A stretch of DNA of 64,000 nucleotides, taken from assembly GCF_003671765.1 (NCBI RefSeq), contig NZ_QPIB01000041.1:62001-126000 (forward strand), given 5' to 3'. Positions 56,244 to 64,000 of the stretch are shown here, in pieces. The position numbers and the translations under genes were made by a program. How positions within the stretch are numbered: position 1 is the first letter of the stretch; the number at the start of each line of letters is the position of its first letter. This stretch comes from Xenophilus sp. E41. Lineage in GTDB: Bacteria; Pseudomonadota; Gammaproteobacteria; Burkholderiales; Burkholderiaceae_C. The notes beneath the pieces are model-generated. The model saw only the letters and a list, made by a program, of their open reading frames with translations, ran no database searches and was not told the DNA's origin.

Positions 56244-58651
56244 GCCACCTCCTTCACGGCACTGGTCGATGCCCTGCCCGTGCGGGCGAAGGCGGCCGAA
56301 AGCAGCAGCGCCAGCAAGGCCCCGGGCGCCACCACCTGCCCGATCGCCGACAGCGACGGGATGGCCGAGATGGCGATCAGGGTGAAGGACACCACCGTCG
56401 TGAGGTTGGCCAGCATGAGCGAGGCCAGCGTGTCCTCGTCGGCATGGCCGGTCACCTGCAACTGGTCGAAGAAGAGCGCGTAGTTCGAGCCGACGGCAAC
56501 CACCAGCAGCAACCCGACCAGGTGCAGGATGCTCAAGGCCATGTGCATTGCCGCCATGGCGCCCAGCGTGAGCACCACCGCCACCACCAGCGGCAGGCAG
56601 ACGGCGAAGAGCCGCCGCGCCGAGCGCAGCCAAATACCCAGCAGCACCACCACGGCGAGCGCGCCCAGGGCCACCTGGACGAAGGCGTCGTGCAGGTAGC
56701 GGTCGTAGAGGTCGCCCAACTCCTGGCCGACGTCGGCCACCGTCACCTCGGGCAGGCCTGCCAATGCGGCCACCACCTTCGCATGCTCGAACCTGGGCCC
56801 GGTGTGCAGCGACAGCATCGCTGCCCAGCCGCCGCCGGGCCGCTCGAACAGCAGCGCATTGGTCACCGCATCGAGCGGACCCGCCGCCATGTCCTTCAGG
56901 CCGACCGGCTGGCGCGTGCGCGCCTTCTCGATCTCGGCCACGAAGGGTGCCAGGCGCTGCGCCGACAGCGGCAGGTCGGTCGTGGCTTCGGCCAAACGAG
57001 CGCGCAGCGTGTCGGCATCGGGCAGCGCCTCCAGCCGGCGCGCCTGGGTCTGCTGGCTGGGCAGGAAGCGCGTGACCGTGTCGTAGCCCAGCAGCTCGCC
57101 GCTGTCGACCAGCTTGTCCAAACGCGCGCCCGCGGCCTCGGCGTTGCGCAGCGCAGCCTCGACGGTGTCGCCGTAGGCCACCACCAGCGTCGCGGCTTCG
57201 CTGGCACCGATATCGTTGCGCAGGCTCTCGTCCAGCAGCTGCGCGGAGCGCGGCACCGGGCTCATCGAGCTGAGCTTGGCGCGCCACAGCTCCTGGCCCT
57301 GCCACACGACCAACGCCGCCGCCGCCACACCCAGCGCCATGAGCGGCAGGCGCAAACGGGGCAGCGCGTGGACGATGGCGCCCGCCACCTGCGCCATGTA
57401 GCGGCGCAGGCCCTTTCCGGTGGCGCCGTTGGGCGCCAGCACCGGCAGCACGTAGCGCGTGGCCAGGGCCGCGGCCACCAGGCCCGCGATGGAGAACACG
57501 CCCAGCTGCGCCAGGCCCGGGAAGCCCGAGAAGACCAGCGCCGCGAAGCCGCACACCGAGGTCAGCAGGCCCAGGCGCACCGTGGGCCAGTGCACGTCGC
57601 GCCAGCGCTGCCAGCCGGCCAGCCCGGCGCGTTCGGTCGCGACCTGCCGCGCCTGGATCAGGTAGTAGATCGCGTAGTCGACCGTCTCGCCGATCAGCGT
57701 GCTGCCGAAGCCCATCGTCAGGCCGTGCACGTTGCCGAAGACCAGGCTCACGCTGGCGGTGCCGGCGACCACGCCGGTCGCCACCGGCAGCAGCGCCAGC
57801 GCCAGTGCCCGCAGCGACGCGAAGGCCAGCAGCAGCAGGCCGCTCATGACGATGGCGCCGACGACGGCGAGGTGGATCGCTTCCGACTTGATGCTGTCGC
57901 GGCTCTGCACCGAGAACACCGCCGTGCCGCTCATCAGCAGCCTCGGCGCCTGGGCGCCCTGCCCCTTCGCGCCGGCGGCGGCCTCGGCGAAGGCGCCGTG
58001 CACGCGCGCGATGGCCGCGGCCTGCGCATCGAGGTCGCCGCCGGCCGCGCGGGTGCTGGCCAGAAGCAGCGCGCGCGGCGCCTCGCGCGCGACCCACACG
58101 CCCTCGTCGGTGCGCGGCGCCGTGGGCGGGATCAGCGCCTCGGCGATGCGTGCGGCCTCGCCAGTCGGGTCGCGGTCGAGCAAGGGTTTGAAGGCGTTGC
58201 CCGCAGGCGTGCCCAGCAGCGAGAGCGTGTCGAGGATCGCGTCGCGCAGGCCCTCGGTCGTGAAGCGCGCGGGCGTGACGTCGGGCGACAGCTGGTAGCG
58301 GTGGTCGAAGACCCAGGTGCCGGCGTCCTTCCACTCGGTGGTGTCGCCGTTCTGCACCTGGTCGAACAGGCCGCTGGCGCGCAGCTTGCGGCCCATCTCG
58401 CGCGAGACCTGGGCCCGGTCGGCCGCGTCCTGCCCGCCTTCGATGCCGATGAACAGCGTGCGCGACGCGATGCCGCTTTGCAGCTGCTCGATCAGCATGC
58501 GCTGCTTGGCGTCGGGACTGGCCGGCAGAAAGGCCGAGAGGTCGGCACTGAAGTGCGAACGCGCGATCACGCCGGCGCCCGCCAGCAGCAGGAGCAGCCA
58601 GATGCCCAGCGCCAGCCAGCGATGCCGCGGCCCTGCCGCCGTCACGCTCAT
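56240..58651 (-). CDS. MMPL/RND-family exporter
   Basis: The 803-residue protein has an RND/MMPL arrangement: an N-terminal helix (LALGIWLLLLLAGAGVIA), a large periplasmic loop, a cluster of helices from about 240 to 420, a second loop, and a final cluster from about 650. The linker LHLVGLLLVVAVGSNYALFFDQLQ fits the MMPL exporters of aryl polyene loci, which move the polyene or its lipid to the outer membrane. Its gene overlaps the lolA-like gene by 4 bp. Confidence 0.9.
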   Translation of the reverse strand: MSVTAAGPRHRWLALGIWLLLLLAGAGVIARSHFSADLSAFLPASPDAKQRMLIEQLQSGIASRTLFIGIEGGQDAADRAQVSREMGRKLRASGLFDQVQNGDTTEWKDAGTWVFDHRYQLSPDVTPARFTTEGLRDAILDTLSLLGTPAGNAFKPLLDRDPTGEAARIAEALIPPTAPRTDEGVWVAREAPRALLLASTRAAGGDLDAQAAAIARVHGAFAEAAAGAKGQGAQAPRLLMSGTAVFSVQSRDSIKSEAIHLAVVGAIVMSGLLLLAFASLRALALALLPVATGVVAGTASVSLVFGNVHGLTMGFGSTLIGETVDYAIYYLIQARQVATERAGLAGWQRWRDVHWPTVRLGLLTSVCGFAALVFSGFPGLAQLGVFSIAGLVAAALATRYVLPVLAPNGATGKGLRRYMAQVAGAIVHALPRLRLPLMALGVAAAALVVWQGQELWRAKLSSMSPVPRSAQLLDESLRNDIGASEAATLVVAYGDTVEAALRNAEAAGARLDKLVDSGELLGYDTVTRFLPSQQTQARRLEALPDADTLRARLAEATTDLPLSAQRLAPFVAEIEKARTRQPVGLKDMAAGPLDAVTNALLFERPGGGWAAMLSLHTGPRFEHAKVVAALAGLPEVTVADVGQELGDLYDRYLHDAFVQVALGALAVVVLLGIWLRSARRLFAVCLPLVVAVVLTLGAMAAMHMALSILHLVGLLLVVAVGSNYALFFDQLQVTGHADEDTLASLMLANLTTVVSFTLIAISAIPSLSAIGQVVAPGALLALLLSAAFARTGRASTSAVKEVA

Positions 58652-59244
58652 GGCGCCGCGCGCCCCGGCACGATGGTCATCACGGACCGGTCACCGCCGA
58701 CGAATTCCATCTCGACGCCCTGCAGCTCGCCGGCGCGCCCGCTCAGGCGCAGGCTGCGGATCTGGCGCCCGAGCGCGGGATCGAGGGGCGCGAGGTCGAG
58801 CGTCCAGTCCTTGGCGTCGCCCTTCAGGTCGGTGCGGAAGTAGCGCTGCAGCAGCGTGGAATTGCCGCTGAGCGCGCCGCGCATCGCCTCCACCAGCCCG
58901 GCCAGCTCGGGCATGCTGTCCAGCGTGGTGGTGCGCGTGCGGCCCCCACGCTGCAGCACCAGCGCATTGCCTTCGACCGACATCGACTCGGGCCGCGGGC
59001 TCAGCGTGCGTCGCACCAGCTTGTCGGGCGGCACGAAGCTCAGCGTGCCGCTGGACGCGAGCGGGCCGTCGATGCCGCGCACGTAGCGCTGCTCGGTGAA
59101 GCGCGCCTCGCCGTTCTTCTGCTGGGCCAGCAGGCCCATCAGGTCCTTGACCTCGAAGGCCCAGGCGCCGGTCGCCGGCACCCAGGCCGCCAGGGCCAAC
59201 AGGGCGGCGGCGCACCAGGTTCGTGGGCGGCGGCTACTGCGCAT
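58648..59244 (-). CDS. LolA-like outer-membrane carrier protein
   Basis: The 198-residue protein has a signal peptide (TWCAAALLALAAWVPATGAWA) and a LolA-type beta-barrel half (LMGLLAQQKNGEARFTEQRYVRGIDGPLASSGTLSF). LolA homologues in such loci are thought to carry lipid-like polyene across the periplasm. The start ATG 59244 is placed 11 bp inside the upstream acyltransferase; the larger frame would begin inside it. Confidence 0.85.
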   Translation of the reverse strand: MRSSRRPRTWCAAALLALAAWVPATGAWAFEVKDLMGLLAQQKNGEARFTEQRYVRGIDGPLASSGTLSFVPPDKLVRRTLSPRPESMSVEGNALVLQRGGRTRTTTLDSMPELAGLVEAMRGALSGNSTLLQRYFRTDLKGDAKDWTLDLAPLDPALGRQIRSLRLSGRAGELQGVEMEFVGGDRSVMTIVPGRAAP

Positions 59245-60250
59245 CTTCCTGCCAGAAATCATGGAAATTGAACCAGTTGTGGGGATGGGCACGGCACAGG
59301 GCCTCGAGCCGCTGCACATAGGCTTCGAGGGCGGCGCGAATGCGTTGTTCCCGCTGTGCCGGGTCGGTGATGCGCCCGGAGAAGTCCGCCAGCGGCTCGA
59401 ACACCACCTCGTAGTGTGCGCCGCCGTGGTAGATGCCGGCCATGAACAGCACCTTGCGCCGCAGCAACGCGGCGAGCCGGAAGGGGCCGTCGGTGAAAGG
59501 CGCCTCGCGGCCGAGGAAAGGCAGCAGGACCGTGTCGCCGCGCTGGCCCGCCGCCTCTTCCTGCGGCGTGAGGGTGCGGTCGCCGAGCATGCCCGCCATG
59601 TGCCCGCCGTCGAGCCAGTCGCGCAGCTCGAGCATCGCGCTCGGCCGGCCGAGCGCGATCACCCGCGGCTTGAGCCCAGGCAGGCTGATGGCGTCGAGCA
59701 CCGCGTTGATGCGCCGGGCGTTGTCCGGGAACATGAGCATGGCCAGTTGCAGGTCGAGCTCGCCGGAGCCCAGCTGCCGGCAGGCGCTCAGCGCCTCGAA
59801 ACTGCCCACATGGGCACCGATAAGGAAGGCGCCGCGGCCGGCGCGCAGCTCGTCCTCGATCACCGGCACGCCGGTCACGTCGACATCGAACAGGTCGAGC
59901 CGGCCGCGCAGGAAATAAACGCGGTCCAGCACCGTCGAGGCAAAGCCGTGCAGCAGCCGGTAGCCGTCGCCCCAGCCGGCATGCGGGCCCACGGCCCGCT
60001 CGAGGTAACGCCGGATGTGCCGCCGCTGCGACGGCGAGAACAGCAGGAAATACAGTGTGATCGGATGCAGGATCAGCCGCGCCACCGGCCGGCCCAGGCG
60101 CAGCGCCACCCAGCAGATGAAGCGCAGCGCGGCCATGTTGCTGCGCTCGGGCGCCTGCGCCCAGTCGGCGGGCGCCGCTGCGTTGGCGACCGGCGGCGCC
60201 TCGGGCGGGCGCTTCGCCACCGGTTCCACCTCCTCCCGGACCACGCTCAT
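59234..60250 (-). CDS. LpxL/HtrB-type LPLAT acyltransferase
   Basis: The 338-residue protein has a hydrophobic helix (LRFICWVALRLGRPVARLILHP) and the lauroyl-transferase active-site HX4E in GAHVGSFEAL, with the C-terminal NWFNFHDFW of the family. It should transfer an acyl group, here perhaps the aryl polyene from its ACP to a lipid acceptor. It overlaps the AMP-ligase by 4 bp. The N-terminus is Pro/Ala-rich and may be extended beyond the conserved core. Confidence 0.85.
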   Translation of the reverse strand: MSVVREEVEPVAKRPPEAPPVANAAAPADWAQAPERSNMAALRFICWVALRLGRPVARLILHPITLYFLLFSPSQRRHIRRYLERAVGPHAGWGDGYRLLHGFASTVLDRVYFLRGRLDLFDVDVTGVPVIEDELRAGRGAFLIGAHVGSFEALSACRQLGSGELDLQLAMLMFPDNARRINAVLDAISLPGLKPRVIALGRPSAMLELRDWLDGGHMAGMLGDRTLTPQEEAAGQRGDTVLLPFLGREAPFTDGPFRLAALLRRKVLFMAGIYHGGAHYEVVFEPLADFSGRITDPAQREQRIRAALEAYVQRLEALCRAHPHNWFNFHDFWQEDAQ

Positions 60251-61935
60251 GGGACGGCGGCGCCGGGGGTCCACCGGCCGGTGGCAGCCACGGTGTCGCC
60301 GCAGCGGATGTCGAATCGCACGCCCCGCCCTGCCCCGTCCTCGGGCTGCAGGTCGAAGACCAGCGTGCTGCCCGGCCGCACCGGGGCGAGGAACTTGGCG
60401 GCGGCCAGCACCGGCGCATCGCCCAGGCGCCGGTGCAGCGCCGGCACGCGCCGCATGGCTTCCTGCAGCTCGGCCAGCAGAAGCGCGCCAGGCATCAGCG
60501 GCTGGCCCGGGAAATGGCCCGCGAAACAGGGGTGGTCCTGCGGCACCTCGTGCGTCAGCCGCACCGGCGCGCCTTCGGCGGCCACTTGCGCCAGGGCGAA
60601 CTCGCGCAGCGCACGCACCGTGAGCTTGCCGGTGCCCTCCCGCGGCAGCGACGCCACGTGCACCACACGGCGCGGCACGAAGACCCCCTCGATCCGATCG
60701 CGCAGCGCGGCGACGATGTCGTGCGCCTCGACGCCCGGCGCCACCACGAAGGCGATGGGACGCACCACGCCGTCGGCCACATCGTCGGGCAGCCAGAAGG
60801 CGCCGTCCTGCACGCCGGCGATGCTGTTGAGGTGGTAGTTGAGGTGCCCCAGCGAGCTTCGCCGGCCGGCCACGTGGATCAGGTCGTTGGCCCGGCCGAA
60901 GAGGCGGAAGCGCCGCGGGTCCAGCAGTTCGAGCACGTCGGCCATCGGCGTCGGCTCGGGGATGAAATCGCCTTCGAAGACGAAGCGCTCCACGCCGTCG
61001 TCGCCGGTGCGGGCGTGCACCTCGATGGCGCCGAAGGTCTCCCAGACCTCGCTGCGGGTCGTGCGGCGCACGGCCACCTGGCCCGACTCGGTGCTGCCGT
61101 AGATCTCGAGCAGCACACCCCCGGTGGCCTGCTCGGCCTGCTGCGCGAGCTGCGGCGACAGCGGCGCGGTGGCCGACAGCAGCAGATCGACCGGCGGCAG
61201 AGGCAGGCCCGATTGCAGCAGCGTCTTCAGATGGAACGGCGTGGTGACGAGCGCGCGCGGCCGCGGCACGGACTCGAGCGCCTGCACGATGTCGGCTGGA
61301 TAGAAGGGCCGGCCGCTCTCGAAGGCCGCGCCGCCGTGCAGCGCCAGCAGCAGGGTCGACTCCAGCCCGTAGCTGTGCTGCACCGGCACGGTGGCCACCA
61401 GCGTGAGGCCGCGCAGGGACTCCAGCCCGAGCAGCTCGCACAGGCGCGGCACGGCCGCCTCGACGTCGCCGACCAGGGTGTCCCAGCGCTTGGCATGCGG
61501 CTGCGGCACGCCGGTCGAACCGGAGGTGAGCAGGCTCACCGCATGCCGCCCGCCGTCGAAGCGCGGCACGGCTGGGTCGCCATCGCCCGGCTCGCGCGTG
61601 CACACCACCGGCACATGCGGCAGGCCGGGGGTGTCGAGCGCCGGGTGGTCGGTGAGGATGAAGGGCGTGGCATGCGGCGCGCACACCCGCGCGAGCGTGT
61701 CGGGACGCGCGTCGGGCGGCAGCAGGCTCGCATGGCCGCGCAGCAGCGCCGCCCCCAGGCAGACCGCGAAGGCATAGCGGTCGCCGCACACGTTGACGGC
61801 CGGGCCCTCGGCCGGCAGCACCGCCGCCTGCCGGGCCACGTCGGCCAGGAAGGTGCGGGCACTGACCGGCCGGCCCTCGTGCCAGGCCAGCGGGGCGTCG
61901 AGGTCGCGCTCGCCGAGCAAGGGAAAGGATGTCAT
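60247..61935 (-). CDS. AMP-ligase fused to a hotdog dehydratase domain
   Basis: The 562-residue protein has two modules. Residues 1 to about 445 are an ANL adenylate-forming enzyme: A3 motif LLTSGSTGVPQPHAK, VLLEIYGSTESGQVAVR and GTGKLTVRALREF with the catalytic Lys region. Residues about 458-562 are a FabZ/FabA-like hotdog with HPCFAGHFPGQPLMPG. It would load the hydroxybenzoate starter and also act on 3-hydroxyacyl-ACP. In related E. coli loci these functions are separate genes, so the fusion is unusual but plausible. Confidence 0.9.
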   Translation of the reverse strand: MTSFPLLGERDLDAPLAWHEGRPVSARTFLADVARQAAVLPAEGPAVNVCGDRYAFAVCLGAALLRGHASLLPPDARPDTLARVCAPHATPFILTDHPALDTPGLPHVPVVCTREPGDGDPAVPRFDGGRHAVSLLTSGSTGVPQPHAKRWDTLVGDVEAAVPRLCELLGLESLRGLTLVATVPVQHSYGLESTLLLALHGGAAFESGRPFYPADIVQALESVPRPRALVTTPFHLKTLLQSGLPLPPVDLLLSATAPLSPQLAQQAEQATGGVLLEIYGSTESGQVAVRRTTRSEVWETFGAIEVHARTGDDGVERFVFEGDFIPEPTPMADVLELLDPRRFRLFGRANDLIHVAGRRSSLGHLNYHLNSIAGVQDGAFWLPDDVADGVVRPIAFVVAPGVEAHDIVAALRDRIEGVFVPRRVVHVASLPREGTGKLTVRALREFALAQVAAEGAPVRLTHEVPQDHPCFAGHFPGQPLMPGALLLAELQEAMRRVPALHRRLGDAPVLAAAKFLAPVRPGSTLVFDLQPEDGAGRGVRFDIRCGDTVAATGRWTPGAAVP

Positions 61936-62609
61936 TGCTTGGGAGCTGCCGGCCGCTCGGCCGGCACGTGGTTGTAGAAGGCCCGCACCGCGTCGACCAG
62001 GCGCGTGCGCTCGAATTCGGGGTGCAACCGGTAGCGCAGCAGGTACTCGCCGATGAAGAGCGCGCCGACGCCGATGGGCGTCAGCACGTTCGAGAACAGC
62101 GACCAGGCCGCGAAGGGCAGCGTGGCATACACCACCAGCGACAGCAGCGAGACGGCCGCGAAATACACCGCCCAGACGCGCGTGACGGCGGCCGTGTAGG
62201 CACGGTGCGCCGGCGTCAACGGATGGATACGCTGCGCGAACTGGCCGATGAGCGAAAGCCGGTCGGGCCGCAGCGTGCTGCCGAACCAGCCGCACAGCAG
62301 CGCGTTGATGCCGACATGCTGCAGCACGTACAGGCGGTTCGGGTCGCCCGCCTCGCCGCGCCAGACCAGCACGCAGAACACCGCGGCCGCCAGCAGCACG
62401 GCCACGGCGCCGGCCCGCCCGAAGCGTCCGGCCGCCAGCCCCAGGCCCGACAGCCACAGCGGCCCGAGCAGCACCACCACCGCCCACGGCTGCGCCGCAT
62501 GGAACAGCATCATCCAGTGCGACAGACCTGCATACGCGACCCCTGCGAGCAGCAGGAGCGCCACACGCCAACCCGCCATCTCAGTCGCGCCCGGCGGCGC
62601 GAGGTGCAT
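61932..62609 (-). CDS. COG4648-type integral membrane protein
   Basis: The 225-residue protein has about six hydrophobic helices, including WRVALLLLAGVAYAGLSHW and AVVVLLGPLWLSGLG, and conserved segments LQHVGINALLCGWFGSTLRP and RIHPLTPAHRAYTAAVTRVW. This is the COG4648 family found next to the AMP-ligase in aryl polyene loci; its function is unknown. It overlaps the ligase by 4 bp and starts 17 bp after the acyl carrier protein. A Met at residue 11 (62579) is an alternative start. Confidence 0.82.
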   Translation of the reverse strand: MHLAPPGATEMAGWRVALLLLAGVAYAGLSHWMMLFHAAQPWAVVVLLGPLWLSGLGLAAGRFGRAGAVAVLLAAAVFCVLVWRGEAGDPNRLYVLQHVGINALLCGWFGSTLRPDRLSLIGQFAQRIHPLTPAHRAYTAAVTRVWAVYFAAVSLLSLVVYATLPFAAWSLFSNVLTPIGVGALFIGEYLLRYRLHPEFERTRLVDAVRAFYNHVPAERPAAPKQ

Positions 62610-62625
62610 GGCGACCGGTCATGCC

Positions 62626-62922
62626 TCAGGCCGTGGTGCGGTTCTGTTCGACGTGCGCGGCCAGGCTGCGCAGCGACTCGAAGATCTGCTTGTTGCGCTC
62701 GTCGTCGGAGCGCAGCTGGAAGCCGTAGCGGCGGGAAATCTCCAGCGCCACCTCGAGGATGTCGATGGAGTCCAGGCCCAGGCCGTCGCCGTACAGCGGA
62801 ATGGTCGGGTCGATCGACTCCGGCGTCATTTCGAGGTTCAGCGCGTTCACGAGCACCGCGGCCAGTTCGGCTTCGAGGGGCGATTGGGCGGAAGCGGATG
62901 CAGGGTTGGCGGCAGTTGACAC
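62626..62922 (-). CDS. Acyl carrier protein of the aryl polyene-type locus
   Basis: The 98-residue protein is an acyl carrier protein with GLGLDSIDILEVAL, whose Ser takes the phosphopantetheine arm. A longer N-terminal Ser/Ala extension precedes the helix bundle. It starts at GTG with GGAG 6 nt upstream, a good ribosome binding site. It heads the minus-strand operon. Only one carrier protein is found; related loci often have two. Confidence 0.93.
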   Translation of the reverse strand: MSTAANPASASAQSPLEAELAAVLVNALNLEMTPESIDPTIPLYGDGLGLDSIDILEVALEISRRYGFQLRSDDERNKQIFESLRSLAAHVEQNRTTA

Positions 62923-62966
62923 TCAGGACTCCGGGGTCGTTGAACTATTTCTCGAAAGGAGCCGAA

Positions 62967-62972
62967 ATTATA
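62967..62972 (-). promoter_or_regulatory. -10 box TATAAT of the minus-strand aryl polyene-type operon
   Basis: The minus strand reads a perfect TATAAT 44 bp upstream of the acyl carrier protein GTG. No good -35 lies at 16-18 bp, so the promoter may need an activator. Confidence 0.5.
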
Positions 62973-63021
62973 GGAGGCACCCTTGGATAGACTGCCCGTA
63001 TCCATCCCTCCGGAGCGCCTC

Positions 63022-64000
<979 letters not shown>

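Overview
The window is a high-GC stretch of a betaproteobacterial chromosome, most consistent with the family Comamonadaceae (Variovorax/Acidovorax-like). This rests on gene order (pepA//lptF-lptG-cbiX-cysB; yebC-purD-hemF-nadD-rsfS-rlmH-maf-rng; dapC-dapD-pilus ATPase-dapE-prmB), a Bug-type solute-binding protein beside a LysR regulator, and short palindromic repeats of a kind I associate with this family. No phage, IS element, CRISPR array or plasmid function was seen.

Layout. 1-11.5 kb is housekeeping: the pepA 5' end, lptF-lptG (LPS export), a CbiX chelatase, cysB and an aminotransferase, two small envelope-type proteins, hrpA and argA. 11.5-23.3 kb is accessory metabolism: a minus-strand set encoding a peptide-type ABC transporter, an amidase, the AzlC/AzlD pair and a short-chain dehydrogenase, with a divergent MocR-type regulator and an Nramp-related transporter. 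23.3-26.7 kb holds a LysR regulator, a Bug-family binding protein and an FAD oxidoreductase around a perfect LysR-type palindrome. 26.7-32.4 kb is the succinylase branch of lysine/diaminopimelate synthesis with a PilT/PilU-type ATPase inside it, then prmB. 32.6-36.1 kb holds an ABC-F ATPase and three smaller genes. 36.3-40 kb has tRNA-Lys, tcdA and cpoB-pal-tolB. 40.2-48.9 kb has an MsbA-like exporter and an eight-gene, tightly overlapping housekeeping operon from yebC to rng.

49.1-62.9 kb is the most interesting part: 14 genes resembling an aryl polyene/xanthomonadin-type pigment locus. They encode a halogenase-like flavoprotein, an XanB2/FkbO-type chorismatase (aryl starter supply), two acyltransferases, a glycosyltransferase, a ketoreductase, a dehydratase, a methyltransferase, a polysaccharide deacetylase, an MMPL exporter, a LolA-like carrier, an AMP-ligase fused to a second hotdog dehydratase, a membrane protein and an acyl carrier protein. 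No ketosynthase is present, although an elongating pathway needs one. The locus is either split, relies on a ketosynthase elsewhere, or makes something other than a standard aryl polyene. The window ends in a HerA-like ATPase gene.

A second notable feature is a family of about 60-bp two-hairpin repeats. Five copies were found, and three lie in frame inside hrpA, dapE and nadD, adding about 20 residues to each protein.
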